Of a stretch of 64,000 nt of DNA, positions 45,606 through 59,634 are shown in pieces. A model generated the notes under the pieces. The model was not told the DNA's origin, ran no database searches, and was given only the letters and a program-made list of their open reading frames with translations. This stretch comes from Crossaster papposus (Eukaryota > Echinodermata > Asteroidea > Velatida > Solasteridae): positions 682,001-746,000 of the forward strand of contig JBAIAA010000077.1 of the NCBI GenBank assembly GCA_037893245.1, given 5' to 3'. The position numbers and the translations under genes were made by a program. Numbering within the stretch: position 1 is the first letter of the stretch; each line of letters opens with the position of its first letter.

Positions 45606-48600
45606 AACAGCATTAATACAGAACTACAACTTTGTCAGGTTAGTTGTCAATTACCATTCTTAAAAATTTAGAATTTTTTTTTGCTTCAAACAATAAAAAT
45701 GTACAACTTGCAAATGATATTATAATTTTTCCTGTGTAGCAATTTGGAGCAGTTTATTCGCCGCTTTGAAGTACGTCAGACAAAAAATAGGAATACGCTG
45801 CATTTATTTGAAACAGGTAAATTATAGTACATACAAAAGAGTTAACCGACTCCAAATGCGTATTCGAATTATATCTGCCATACTTAAAAAAAGGGACATT
45901 ACAAAAATCAACAACCCCCGAGAGAAATCCAAAACAAAAAACGTGAATACAGACTTAAAAGAATACAATGGCAGTATGTGATTCCAATATGTGCTACCTT
46001 TAGGCAAACAATGCAAGATATTTCTTTCAGTTTGCAATGATGCTAACAGTAACAGGTGAAAATAATGTATCCACAGAGCTTATTGTTGCTGCTTACCGGT
46101 CGGTCGTGTTATTTAGCGTCTACAAAATATCAAACGAGCGTCAAAAACCTGAAAAGCATAAAAAAGCGTCAAATAGCTCAAAATGCACATTTTAAGCTTA
46201 ACAAAGGCTATACATGTACATGTACATGTATGCACAGGGTACTTGTCTCATATTATGTAATACATTGGAGTGGGGGTTCTTGTTAACAATTCAACATAAA
46301 AAAAACCAGAATTTTGTGGCGACAAAATTATAGCGAGTGGACGCTGCCATCTTTGTTTTCTCATTTGCGCGATTGTACCATGTCCAAGAAAAAAATGGCC
46401 ACCAGGAAAAAGCACTGTCGGATGTACTACTTTTTATGATACTTTTAAAATACTCATAGAAGCCCAATGAATATTCTGAACAAAATGTAGCTTAATAGTG
46501 CTTTTACAAGTTGTTTTTTTTACGCTTAATAGCACAACCCCCGTTTACAGACAAGCCCTCATAACATTGAGGTCAACATAATCCACTGTTGGACTGGTTC
46601 CGGCCCTGTCTAACAGATAAAGAAATCAAATAAGATAAGAGGGCCTAATATTTCGATCTTAACAAGATCTACTTCAGAGACAGTGTACAAGAAACAAACA
46701 TAAATAGGGCAACATACCGATAAAGAACTAGCTACTATTAACTCTTCTTACCAGACTGCTCTGCAGCGCCCTCTTTTGTTGACAATTAAAGCTGACAATT
46801 ACAAAGCAAAAGCTGTAATTATTGTAAGCTTACGAACAATACATAAAATAATATTTTATAAATACAACTTTATGAGATGTAGGTAAAGTGGGTTTATTAT
46901 TATTATTTATTTGAATTAATAAAAATAATGTAACAAGCAAAGCTATAGAATAGATCACCAAATTGTAAATTTTACTTTTCTTATAAAAAAAGCTGCAGCT
47001 TGGGGAGGGAGAGAAAAGAAAAACCCTTGTCTACAAGAAAGTGTGGAAATACATGTAGTAGATATGGCTTCATATAATTAAACAGCATTATTACAGATGG
47101 CAAGATTTACAATTCAAGAAAAGTGCAGCACTGTTCGTGTTTATGAATTATGAACCTTTTCATAAAACAAAACTTTTTCAAAAAAGCAAGTAAATACAAC
47201 CAATTTCTTTCCAAAAGGTGTTCGTTTTCCAACTTGACTAAAAAATAACTGCCCTCGTAGCAAAATAGGCACGTACTTTATAATTGATTATCAGTATGTT
47301 GTAAAACTAAACAGTCAGGTGAACTGATTAATTTCTTTTGACATGGCAAAACACGTGACTGACTTCAGCTCAATATCATTGGTAAACAAAGCTGCTACAC
47401 AAGCAAGATGTGTTTGGCATTATTGAATTATTATGCAGATTGTACAATGCATTTTAATTTTTCAATTTGAATTTGTAAGAATTAGAATGTATTAGTACAT
47501 GTACATGATTGTGTCTCTTTCGCAAACAATCCCAGTGCTACTATATTATTCTGTCATTCAAAAAATGAATTACCAGCAATTGTCAAATAAATGACATTAT
47601 CAACCCTTGCAAAAAAAACCAGTTAAAAAAACCCCAAAATTTAGCAAAATACTTCTATATTTTTACAATCTATTTTTATTTACATTTGTTGATCTCAATT
47701 AAATCTAACCCTCCCCCCCCCCAAAAAAAAAAAACCACCCAAAAACAGGCAGTTTTTGTGACCTTTTTATTTTGCTGGCATATTATTAAAATTTAATAAA
47801 TTCGGCATGCACTTTATACAATATAAACACTTTCATAGCTAAGATAAACTTTTACATCAAAATGGCATTGGCTTTTAGTGTGGCCCGCACTGTTATTGAT
47901 CAATGAGCATCTATATACACTTTCATAAATCTGTGCACAGCTACAGGTGCAGTAAACAAAAACGACCATTTAAACTGTGTTTGAATACTTCTCAGGATTT
48001 AACATCTGTGTTAGTACATTGTACACCTGTCTTTCTACAAGGATTGATTCTCAGTTCCACCCCCAAAAAAATTTAGATTTCAGAAAGGGAAGTGAATGCA
48101 CGAAGCGACCATGGGATATTAATTTCATTAAAAAGTCCCCCCCTTCTGGAATATTTGAATAATTTTCTCATGCTTTACTGACAACTGAGGGTGCTGTCTC
48201 CGTGATGCCGCCGTGATGCCATTTTCAGGAAGACACCATTCAGGGGTTTTCTGTTCATATTAGAAAGGTTTAGCAGAACGTGTTGAACGTCAACGCCAGC
48301 GCGCAAGACATTTTGGTGCGTTTGGGATGGGCTGGTCAAACTAAAATTACGTGTTGACGTTCGCGGGAAACGTGCTTCTAAAACCTCTACTGTGAACCCA
48401 AACATTTGCTCACTAAAAACATTAGTGAGAACAGTTTGCTCATTGACTCACTGTTTTGTATTTGAAACAACAAATATTTTTTGCATTCTGGCCCTGACTT
48501 TCAATATATTTGTTAATGTGGCTGAAATAAATAAAGATATATTTATTCACAAATGTTAAATTATTCATCAGAGAAGAGTGGTATAAATTTGTAATTAACT

Positions 48601-48927
48601 TTAGGTCATTGCTTCCATTTCTATCCGCAGTTCCGAAATGAGGATTTTACCGCACTTTCAATTTAATATGGCTGACTTGTGAATAAAGGCAATAAGTAGG
48701 CTTTCGTTGGATAATCAGTAAAAACAAATACACATCGAGAATGTCAGACTCCGGTCAAGTGAGATAGCATTATTTACGGCTCTCCTTTCAAACCAGTTGC
48801 ATGAGCACTGGAAACGGCGTTCCACAGTCGCACCGAACCACACAGCACCTCAGGTCAACCAAAATAGACTTTGATCGCAGCCAGATGAACTTTTCATTTG
48901 CTTAATTAGGTTTAGTAGTCTGAAGAT
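45606..48927. other. Intergenic, AT-rich; no gene seen
   Basis: Between the converging F-box/WD40 and SMAD2/3 genes. Possible retroelement relic near 46600-46800 (ATTTCGATCTTAACAAGATC, ACTTCAGAGACAGTG). AATAAA-type signals occur on both strands around 48525-48547 and could end the SMAD2/3 transcript. A MITE relic (GGCGTTCCACAGTCGCACCG) is at 48816. Confidence 0.5.
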
Positions 48928-49326
48928 AGAGGGTGTCTGGAGGTAGGGGTGTCTGGAGGTACATGTAGGGGTGTCGGAAGGCAGGGGTGTCGGAAGGCAG
49001 GGGGTGTCTGAAGGCAGGGGGTGTCTGAAGGCAGGGGGTGTCTGAAGGCAGGGGTGTCTGAAGGCAGGGGTGTCTGAAGGCAGGGGGTGTCTGAAGGCAG
49101 GGGGTGTCTGAAGGCAGGGGGTGTCTGAAGGCAGGGGGTGTCGGAAGGCAGGGGGTGTCGGAAGGCAGGGGGTGTCGGAAGGCAGGGGGTGTCGGAAGGC
49201 AGGGGTGTCAGAAGGCAGGGATGTCTGAAGGCAGGGTTTTTTGGAGGCAGGGGTGTCTGAAGGTAGGGGTTTCTGAAGGTAGAGGTATCTGAAAGCAGGG
49301 GTGTCAGAAGGCAGGGGTGTTATTTC
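48928..49326 (-). repeat. Minisatellite, ~18-19 bp unit, in probable SMAD2/3 3' UTR
   Basis: About 21 copies of GGTGTCTGAAGGCAGGG or GGTGTCGGAAGGCAGGGG, cleanest in the middle and decayed at both edges. In the minus direction it forms a long repetitive open frame (PSDTPAFRH units) that is a by-product. Starts about 220 bases after the SMAD2/3 stop codon. Confidence 0.95.
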
Positions 49327-49460
49327 AAAGGACAAATCTGCATTGGCCCAATAGCCAAATATCTTTCTTATGACATGCGTGAACTTTGACTGTGTGCCAC
49401 ATTCCATGCTTTTAACATTTGATTGAACTTGTTTCCCACCAATTTGTCCGACTATAGCAT
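49325..49460 (-). repeat. Dispersed repeat family D, copy 3
   Basis: CACATTCCATGCTTTTAACA, TTTGATTGAAC and CCAATTTGTCCGACTATAG; the inverse of copies 1 and 2. Lies within 100-230 bases after the SMAD2/3 stop. Confidence 0.6.
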
Positions 49461-49547
49461 CTGACTCTAGTGAGACCTTTACACACATTATCCTGCGAAG
49501 TATTCATACACCTGATAGTTTTCTTACTAGCGACAGTACCAATGTTT

Positions 49548-50559
<1,012 letters not shown>

Positions 50560-51050
50560 TGACGTCACTTTAGATTTTGCATACTAGTGACAGTATCTAT
50601 ACCTACCCACCAAGTTTCGTGTAAATACCTGTGACCCAATAAACCTATTACAAAAAACATTTTGAATTTAGCATGTTTTGTTGATGAGATATCTTTGAAA
50701 TATTTTTATATAAAAATCACATGTCAACATAATGATGTCACATTCCGAAATACCTACATACCAAGTTTGAACCCAATCAGACTTGTACCGGTACATGTAC
50801 CGCCACTTCAAGAGATAGAGGGTTTTAAAAACTGGACCTTTAATGTTACGTCACATGACTTTCAATGACGTCATCATAACGACACCTCAATTTATATGTA
50901 CATGTACATGTAACCAAATTTACCAAAACCCGGAATACTTGCATACCAAGTTTAAACCCAATCGGACTTGTACTTCCAGAGATACATGTAGAGGGTTTTA
51001 AAAACTGCACTTTTATTGTGACGTCACATGACTTCTCATGACATCACGTA
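50560..51050. repeat. Imperfect tandem repeat with CRE-like sites, in SMAD2/3 intron
   Basis: Three diverged units sharing ATACCAAGTTTGAACCCAAT, CGGACTTGTACTTCC, AGAGGGTTTTAAAAACTG and a closing block with TGACGTCACATGACTT. CRE-like TGACGTCA or near variants occur at about 50561, 50733, 50847, 50868, 51019 and 51036. Confidence 0.75.
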
Positions 51051-51839
51051 CCACATTTGCTTTTTCGGCTGATTTGCTGAAACAGCAAAACATTCTACTA
51101 ATACATGTAGTACCACCTGCTGGGTTTAATACTGGGTATTAAGGTTAAACCTTGCAACAAAAGCCATGGCAAATGTTGTAGACTGTAAACAAGACTCATG
51201 ATCAAGCGATATAAATAGATACACAAACATGTACCTGGTACTTTGTAGGATAGATTCATTGCACTGTAGCCATTGTCAGGGCGTTATTGATGGTGTCTGT
51301 ATGTGATGGCATCTATGCACTATGCACCCTACAAAGCACCAACAGTTACACGCAACTCCTGCAGCTACGTGCAATATCCAAATCAGCTAGAGAAGAATGG
51401 ACACCTCGGGGCAATAGATCACATCAGCATATAATGACTATTTTGTGTGCATCGTTATGTTGTTTTACAACATAGCTATTTCTAAGTCTGTTTTCTCAGT
51501 TGTGTAATTTGAACTCCAAGGAAGTACATTTAATTATTATGCAAACATGTCGTACATGTATCTCTAGAATTGTGGGGGGAGGGGGCTATAGAGCTCTATC
51601 ATATACCTTTTATGATACATGTACATGTATATATTCTTTTTTGTGACATAAATGTAATACCTTTTTTTGTGGGCGGGTCACATTTATAAAGATGGTTTGA
51701 ACCAAGAAGCAGTATCCAACCTCTCTTTTATTTACTGAAGGATAACAGTTCAAACATCTAACGGTGCAGACAAATTTTAGGATTTTACCCATCATGATCA
51801 TTGCCCTACACTATCGACTACTGTAGCCTGAAAATCATC
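51051..51839. other. SMAD2/3 intron, no gene seen
   Basis: No coding or repeat structure beyond TACATGTA words. Confidence 0.5.
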
Positions 51840-51840
51840 T

Positions 51841-52076
51841 GGGCCCAATTTCATGGCTCAGCTAACCACACAATTCCGTGCTTACCATCATCATTTTGCG
51901 CTTACAAGTAACAACACTGGTAGAAAAATTCTGCAATAACCACGCAAGCACCAAATCCCGATGAAAGCACATAAACCAACATTCCTCGCTAACCTGTGAA
52001 ATGTTAACCAAATGCATGGAACTGTCTGTTACAGTAAGCAGGGATTTGTAATTTGAAAGCCGTAAAATTGGACCCT
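51841..52076. mobile_element. MITE, GGGCCCAATTTCAT family, copy 2
   Basis: GGGCCCAATTTCATGGCTCA start, AAAATTGGACCC end, with internal GCTAACC and AAGCAGGGATTTG as in copy 1. In the SMAD2/3 intron. Confidence 0.7.
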
Positions 52077-55000
52077 GTTGTTCGATAGAGCACTCTCCAA
52101 ACCAACGTCTGAGATTCAAATTTTATGTGACCCCATGCACCAGCCAATCGTAGTCAACTTTATAAATTAGACATCATTTTAATCGGTAATGTGGATTATA
52201 AGCATTTTGATTGGTCAGTTTGGCTGCCATGTTAAATAGCGATACATGTTACCGATGACCCAGCAGAAGGCACCCACTGAATGAACAGAAGCACAACGTC
52301 AAGACGCAATATTGTTTTGCATATTGCCAAATTTGCTCTTACTGTATATCACAGACCCTTGATATTCAATAGAGTATACCCAGTCAACTACACAAATAAA
52401 TATTTTACAGCCTTGTAACGAAACAAGTGATCTTCGGATCACGAGTGTTGGCTGTACCGGTAGGTTTCGTGTTCTGAAAGTCAAATTTGGGTAATTGCCC
52501 CCAAAACTTTGTCTATAGCGACACCAAAATTAGGGTCTACATGTGTGTATGTATGTACAGTAACTCTTGTTATTGAATGGTTTAATAATACATACATGTA
52601 CATGTCGTCTATGTATAGACCATTTACAGTACCGACAGCTGCTACAGACTGCCATTAAGGAAACGACACACAACGAGCGATAATGAATCCCAGCGGAGCG
52701 TAGCCCGTGTCACGTACTTTTACTTCAACCTGTCAAATTACTGCATCCGAAGGAAGAGACACAGCTAATCATCTCGAGTCTGCCACCAACATCCCGAGAC
52801 AAACAAAAGTGCCTGGGCAGAACTTTGTCGCTTGCTAAAGAGGAAGCATTAACCCTATTACATCCCAGGCAATCATTTGGGGTACAGTACACTGTACTAC
52901 AAAATACTACTCAATTCTCAAAGGAAAGTGTAGTAATGTAGTTTACTCAAGTAGTAGGCTTAGGTGACGTTTGGGGTTAAGCCAGTTCAGTATTTCAACT
53001 GCGCATATGTGCACAATTGAACGAGATGGTCATCCATTCATACTGAGGACTTTGGACAGTGATGACAATGATTCCTAGGACCTGAGCCAAGTCCTCGGGA
53101 GAATCTTGTGTACAAACCTTATGGGAGCTGTTGGGAGAAGGCCAAGGGGAATAAACAAAGGGAATAAAAGAAGGGAAAATTAGTGAGTCCTCGGGAGTAT
53201 AGATACTGGTACAATGTATGGTACATGTACATGTAGCTGTATAAGTGCACAGAGCTGTCGCACGGCAGTGACGTGTTAACTACAAAAGAATGGTCAAGAA
53301 TTTTTTGAACCAATTTCCAACAATAGTCAGCTGTATATCGTTGGAAATTACTGGTAACTGACTTTTTTCTAAGACTACCCACAATTTAACAAATTAAAAG
53401 TTTTCCACATTTTTGGGAAACGGGTTACCATGAGTGGGTGCAGGTTAGCTAGTCTGGTTTCCTAGTCTATTTTTTCTTCAATAATTTAGAGAGTCGTCCA
53501 TACTTTTAGATATTGTAAAATTAAGTGTGAATTTATTCTAAATACGGCTGTTCCAAGGTTCAGATCTTCGTAAAAACAAAGTATTATAAAAAACAAAATA
53601 ATCAACCCCACGTAAAAGTCCTATAGCCGGCGGCTTTGTTTTAGAGGAAATACAGTACAGAATACCCTGACTAAGATAACATTTATCAGATTACATGTAG
53701 TTGTATTTATCAGATTACATGTCTTGCCTTTGTTTAGATGTTGCTGCCTGAAACGATAAAAATGCACTGGTTTTTTTAATGGTATATACTATACCTTTAA
53801 AGGGTTCTTGTGGTGTAGGCTTCAATGAATCCATAAAGTACAAAATAACCAGGCACAGCTACCTGATCAGGATGTCAAAATTAAAGCAACGGAAAGGTGT
53901 ATACGACTTAGCATTCATGCATCATTACTGTGGGAAGGGGTGACTGGGCTTTCATAGGGGGTCTTAATTGAATCTTAGTTTATGTTTTGTTTGGGGTTTT
54001 TTGGGGGAGGGGAGGGGGGGGGTTATGGGGGGGGGGTTATGGGGGGGGGGTTATGGGGGGAGAGTGAGTTTCCAGAAAAAGAAAAAAAATTGTTGAATGG
54101 TGAAATGTTTACCTTATTGTATAGGCAGCATGTGAAATGATGTTTTTTAAGTACGTACAATAAGCCAGTTTGAACGGTATTCCAACTGTGCATGTGCACA
54201 ACAAGATTCCACAATTTTTACCTTTGGATAATCGTGGCAGATACATTGTAAATGCACACAAGGCTATGGGGGACGTGGTAACTAAATCTGCTTTCTGTGT
54301 AATCGAGAAGACGATGAAAACCTTTGTTTGAACGATTTTTTGAAAAAATGTTACTTCAGAACAAGACGATCTCTGTAAATTTGCTGGTACCCGCTATGCT
54401 TTTGCACGCATACGTACTTTGTAAGTTTGTTTGGATACATTTTAGTTGAGGTAGTCAAATGTACACTACACGTAAGTGGTCCATTTCAACTCAAGATGTA
54501 GCAATTAGAATTATATACCAAATTACGAAAGCTGGTGTCTTATATTGAAAACAAAAAAAGGGAGAGAAACTATGTTCCCCCTGACTGAAAATATTGACTA
54601 ATTGGCATGGTAAGACGGGAAGTACAGAGTCTCCCCAACTCCCAAAGGGTATCCGGAAGACAAGGAACTGCTCATCAAGAATCGACTTCCTCTCCCCCTT
54701 CCACCCTCTCTCCGGATGTCTCCCCACTCCAACGAATGGGAATCCTGCCTCAAATGTGTGCAGGGTGAAAGGATGCGGCAAATCACCATCCAAAGACCTG
54801 ACTTAATCCACGACGGGGAAAGTGGGAGGCAGAGAGAGAGACAGATTCTTACCACATCTCAAGTCTTTGTTCTGATCAGGAAAAGTGTTCTCACAGTTCT
54901 CCCTACTTTAGTACAACAAGGAGCAAAGCAAAGGTGTTTTTGCTGGAACAAAAGGGTCAGTCTAAATGGCCCTTTTACGGGCTAAAGTCGCGTTCGCATT

Positions 55001-55352
55001 GCACTAACTATTTTCAAAAAGTACCGTGCGTGATTGTTAACATTCCAGTGTACATGTAGTTATTTTCCGTGCGTCCCCACGGCTCACAAAAAGGCCTTTG
55101 GCCACGTAAACTTTGCAGTGGCATGTCTTCTTTGAATCTTACGAGGGCGCCCTATGACTGACCTCTGACACCGGGTGCACCGGATGTGGTTTTTTACTTT
55201 TGAGCTAAATTTACACACGTGTGCCGTGCTGTTTGCATGTTGGACCTCTAGACAAAAAGCATGTGATCAAAATACACATTTTACATTACAGCTGCTGTCC
55301 GCACTAGACCTTTTAGCGAATCAAAACTGACCATGTACCTCTTCCGCAGTAT
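52077..55352. other. SMAD2/3 intron, no gene seen
   Basis: AT-rich. A G-rich tract at 54003-54062, (GGGGGGTTAT)n-like, could form a G-quadruplex on the plus strand. Open frames around 54490-54985 overlap on both strands and have no family match. Confidence 0.5.
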
Positions 55353-55733
55353 ATTTCTGTGCTGAGCAGGATTTCTGGTGCTGAGCAGGATTTCTGGTGC
55401 TCAGCAGGATTTCTGGTGCTCAGCAGGATTTCTGGTGCTTAGCAAGCAGGATTTCTGGTGCTTAGCAAGCAGGATTTCTGGTGCTTAGCAAGCAGAATTT
55501 CTGGTGCTTAGCAAGCAGAATTTCTGGTGCTTAGCAAGCAGAATTTCTGGTGCTTAGCAGGATTCCTGGTGCTTAGCGGAATTCCTGGTGCTTAGCGGGA
55601 TTCCTGGTGCTTAGCGGGATTCCTGGTGCTTAGCGGGATTCCTGGTGCTTAGCGGGATTCCTGGTGCTTAGCGGGATTCCTGGTGCTTAGCGGGATTCCT
55701 GGTGCTTAGCATCATTGTGAAATTAGCCCCAGG
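55353..55733 (+). repeat. Minisatellite grown inside a GGGCCCAATTTCAT-family MITE
   Basis: About 18 units of ATTTCTGGTGCTTAGCAGG (19-23 bp) in two blocks: earlier units with TTTC and an AAGCAG insert, later units all ATTCCTGGTGCTTAGCGGG. The array ends in TGTGAAATTAGCCCCAGG, the right terminus of the MITE family; the left terminus was not found. Confidence 0.85.
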
Positions 55734-57282
55734 TGTTTAATTTCAAAGGATTAGGATACAGTCGGAGTTAGGGATACTCGACTGGAATTTCAAAATGTTA
55801 ATGAATTCAGCATTTCTGATTTGAACTGTCCCTTCAGTACGGTACATTGCCAAGGGTTTCCATACGTCAAGGGTACACCTCACATGTGCATGTTGAGATG
55901 CAGAAGTTTAACAAGGGAAATCCTTGTAAAAGTTGGCAATGGTTCTCACCGAAATTAATCGGAATTCTTGAAAACCGACTCACGCTTTTGTTACCACAAT
56001 GTTGTATGTAGATCTACAGTACATGTACCGGTACATGTACCGGTACTTAATATTTGAAGAGGTAAATCACTAATTTCACCTTGTTGACCCAACTCTCATG
56101 GACCGTTTACAGTCGGCATAGAAACAATATAAATTCTACAAAGTTTCCAAGCCTAATGGGAACACAAGTCAGAAGTAGTTTTATACCAGTAGATGCTGCA
56201 CAGTGGTTTAAAACCGTATAACCCAGACATGGCCGATTTTCTCGTATCAACAGGAAATATACCGATACAAACAAATTCAAAAGCGTTTATTTACCATCAA
56301 AACATGCTCAAAATTCGTCTGCACATGTTTCTTTTCCTAAACTGATGCCACTGATGCCAACTGAGCTTTTTTCGCCGTATATGACTAGCGCCCTCTGTCG
56401 ACCAATATTCTACAGCTGGCGCTAGTCAGCGTTACTACCGGATTATTCACGTACGTCGACACTCGAGTGATGACTTCGTTCATTCCATGGTGATACAAAA
56501 AGTGAACCTTAAATATCAGTGTTTTGATTCATTCTTTACGAATTGGAGTTATCAGCTTCCAAATTTTCCTTAAATTTTAAGGAATTAAAGAGAAACAAGA
56601 ATCCGCGAACTTTATAATAATGTTGATGTGCGGATTACGCAGGTTATTATTTTAATATTTACTGGGCTATTTTTACAAATAAAACAATGCTGTGAGTGTG
56701 AATCACTGAACACTGTTGAAGAATGTCATCCCTACGTGCTATTTTACAATTGTTCACACAGTTTTCTTTATGAATAAAGAAACCCAGAGAGCTCTGTTGT
56801 GGAAATTCCTTCATCAGCTTCTTGTCGCTAGCTTCTTGTCGCAGAGCATTAATTAGTCCGTCAAAACTGTTATCAAAACAGTTGTGACAAACACCTACCG
56901 GTACATGTACACAAGGATCACTCCACCCTACATGTAGTTACAATTAAAATCTAGCAAATTCTGTACACAAAGAAACATTTGAAGCATATTTGAACAATGA
57001 CCCCTATATGACCTCAGTAATCCAATTAAGAATTGCGTCTTCCCAACCAAGGGCCACTGCAAGATTTATCAAAATCGATACATTTTATTTAAAAAACTTA
57101 GCCTGTAACACATACCGTACATGTACAGTCCTACAGAAAATACCGTCATACGGATACAGAGTATAGTCACACAGATTGGTGCTGGCCAGTACACGTGTAC
57201 GTGTCTACCAAACTTAATTTTATTAGGCGACACAAACATTTTTTATTTATAAAATCAACGGAACAGGAAAGCTGCAATAAGC
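55734..57282. other. SMAD2/3 intron, no gene seen
   Basis: Contains TGTACCGGTACATGTACCGG near 56025-56045 and several TACATGTA words; no gene. Confidence 0.5.
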
Positions 57283-57369
57283 CATTTGCGTGTTAAATTT
57301 GAAGAACATGTGCCAAACATGTTGAGCAAGTCAGTGTAACAGATGTTATTCAAATTTAACACGCAAATG
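57283..57369. repeat. Perfect 21-bp-arm hairpin in SMAD2/3 intron
   Basis: CATTTGCGTGTTAAATTTGA(A) and its exact complement at 57349-57369, 45-base loop. Probably the ends of a tiny MITE. Confidence 0.85.
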
Positions 57370-57564
57370 CTTAACGGTGGCAATTGTACAAAAACTTAAA
57401 AACATAAGAAATTTAATTATGATTTGGATCAATCAAAGGAGATAGTTGACAATGAGCCCCGACCACACTGCACACACATTTCTAAGGAAGTCAGCAACAG
57501 GTACAATAAATGTCACAACTACCAGTAATACACAAATTGAATCTTAATCATTGCCAGGAAGTTA

Positions 57565-57840
<276 letters not shown>

Positions 57841-57868
57841 TTATCATTTACCAATTTAGATCATTTGA

Positions 57869-58230
57869 AGAGTGCTTTGGCCTCGTGGTCTGGAGCAATG
57901 TATTCGTGGTCTACGGGTAATTTAGTAAGTTATGGGTTCGAGTCCAGCCTGGGGTTGTGGTGCGTGTGCCCTTGAGCAATGTACATTTGTACTTTGTCAA
58001 TCTTTGCTTCTCTCTACCCAGGAGTAAATGGGTACCTGTGATGGCAGAGATGGTTATTGTGGTTGATTTAGCTGCCTTGCGCCAAAATGTCAGCATCCAG
58101 CTGTATACTCCCCAGGGAACTGAGATTGTCTTTGGAAGGTTTTGTTAGCCCAATGAGTGGGGTAATAATGATGTAGCGCTTTGAGAACCTGTCTGGTGGA
58201 TACATACGCTTTATAAAGCATTATATTAGC
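57869..58230 (+). mobile_element. tRNA-headed SINE with CR1-type tail, in SMAD2/3 intron
   Basis: A-box region GGCCTCGTGGTCTGGAG, B-box GGGTTCGAGTCC, body CCCTTGAGCAATGTACATTT and TCTCTACCCAGGAGTAAATG with GGGTACCTG, then TAGCGCTTTGAGAACCTGTC and ACGCTTTATAAAGC. The body and tail are those of widespread marine invertebrate SINEs that borrow a CR1-type LINE end. Inverse orientation to SMAD2/3. Confidence 0.85.
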
Positions 58231-58309
58231 TCAAGTCAACTCATCAGACTGAGCAAGGTACTTGTACATGTACCGTAACTGCGCTATCTTCCATTTAACT
58301 TGGGGGGAA

Positions 58310-58385
58310 AATTGAACCAAATTCCATGCTTTTATCATTTGATTAAACAATTTTGCACAAATCTGCCTGACTATTAGAGGAAAAA
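58310..58385 (-). repeat. Dispersed repeat family D, copy 4
   Basis: CCAAATTCCATGCTTTTATC, ATTTGATTAAACAATTTTGC and CTGCCTGACTATTA, inverse of copy 1. Confidence 0.6.
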
Positions 58386-58930
58386 ACATGAGTGTTTTCA
58401 GTCTGAGTAAAGTTACTGATTTGTGATTTGTGTAGTATTGGTATCTGAACTAATCCATTGTGATTTGTACCCTTCTTTAAAAAAAATAAAAGGTAAAAAG
58501 CGTGCTTCACTGGTTTTTATCAAGGTCACGCGTTATTACCATCTGTGGCAATAGTGAGACAAGAGCAAACCACAAATTAAATGTGATGGAATTTCCTGTT
58601 TTTGAGACGTTTCCTCCCCCACCAAAAAAAGAAAAAAAGATGGAAGAGATGTAGAAAGTAGCCGATATTGCAACGATCGGATTTCACCAATTTTGTCGTT
58701 CTTATTTGGTATAGGAAGAAGAATTAACGAGGAGACACTGATCTTAATCTTAAGCAAAACCAGACCAGTGGGGGGATCAACTTTTAAGGCCCGAGACTTA
58801 TTCGAGTAGATTATAAGGTTTTTGGGTGTTAGGTTTTTTTGGTTTTGGTTTTGTTTAACCCTACGGTTACCCAATACTACAAAATACGCGTCTTAGGAAG
58901 AGTAACTCCTCCCAACTCGCGACTCGTCCT
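58386..58930. other. SMAD2/3 intron, no gene seen
   Basis: A 112-codon minus-strand frame (58536-58874) has no recognised domain or coding bias. Confidence 0.5.
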
Positions 58931-59634
58931 AGGGATCGATTTCACCAAAGTTAAGACACGTTCAACACGTCCTAACTTCCATAGCAACACGGCTGAGCTC
59001 GTCTTAACTTAAGATCGGTCCGGGGGTCGTCTTATCTCATTAATACGTACCGGTACGTTAACCCTAACTCCCTAGGGTGTGTGCAAAATCATATTGATTT
59101 TGGAGGATTTGGGAGGATTTGGGAGGGTTAAGGTTAATCTGTACATTGTCTGAAAACCATTGCATTTTCTTCTCGTTAAAGACAAAAAGTCGGCCTAGAG
59201 TTTTAATTTCGAAGAAGAAACAGATTTGATTTGATTTGATTTTGTTTGTTGATATGCGTGTATACATATACATGTAGTTTTAAAAACTAATTATCTACAT
59301 TTGTATACGCCAACTATTCGACTTGTTATATAGAATATGCAGAACTACCGTACGTGATTTTACTTCGCAAACTAGTTTTCTGGTAAAAGTTCGTGTTCTA
59401 GCGCGTGCACGCTGGTTTGCGTGGGTTTTTTCAATGACTGTTTCCTCTAGCGGTAAAAAAAACCATGAAACAGCCATCAAATTGGTAGTTGCGATGCGTC
59501 TTCCATAAGATTGGTTTAGTGAAATCGATCTTAGGACACGTCTTAGCCAAGATTGATCTTTGAGCTACCGGTAGGACTCGTCCCAAGTCCTAAGATGAGT
59601 CATAAAATAAGACAAGTTTAGTTAAATCGGCCCT
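58931..59634. mobile_element. MITE, AGGGATCGATTTCAC / AAATCGGCCCTT termini
   Basis: Starts AGGGATCGATTTCACCAAAG and ends GTTTAGTTAAATCGGCCCTT (complement AAGGGCCGATTTAACTAAAC). Subterminal TCTTAGGACACGTCTTA words appear in both halves. A second insert at 59054-59135 with short inverted ends (TAACCCTAACTCCC ... GGGAGGGTTAAGGTTA) is nested within it. Confidence 0.65.

Noticed and set aside
48850-49488. 212-codon minus-strand frame with PSDTPAFRH repeats
   Set aside because: It is a translation of the 18-19 bp minisatellite in the probable SMAD2/3 3' UTR; no domain or codon bias.
54003-54062. Telomere-like repeat
   Set aside because: GGGGGGTTAT units do not match TTAGGG and are few; treated as a G-rich tract.
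54491-54985. Overlapping 70-100 codon frames on both strands
   Set aside because: No family, no splice context, and located in a SMAD2/3 intron.
55353-55733. CRISPR-like array
   Set aside because: Units are contiguous with no unique spacers, in a eukaryotic genome; it is a minisatellite.
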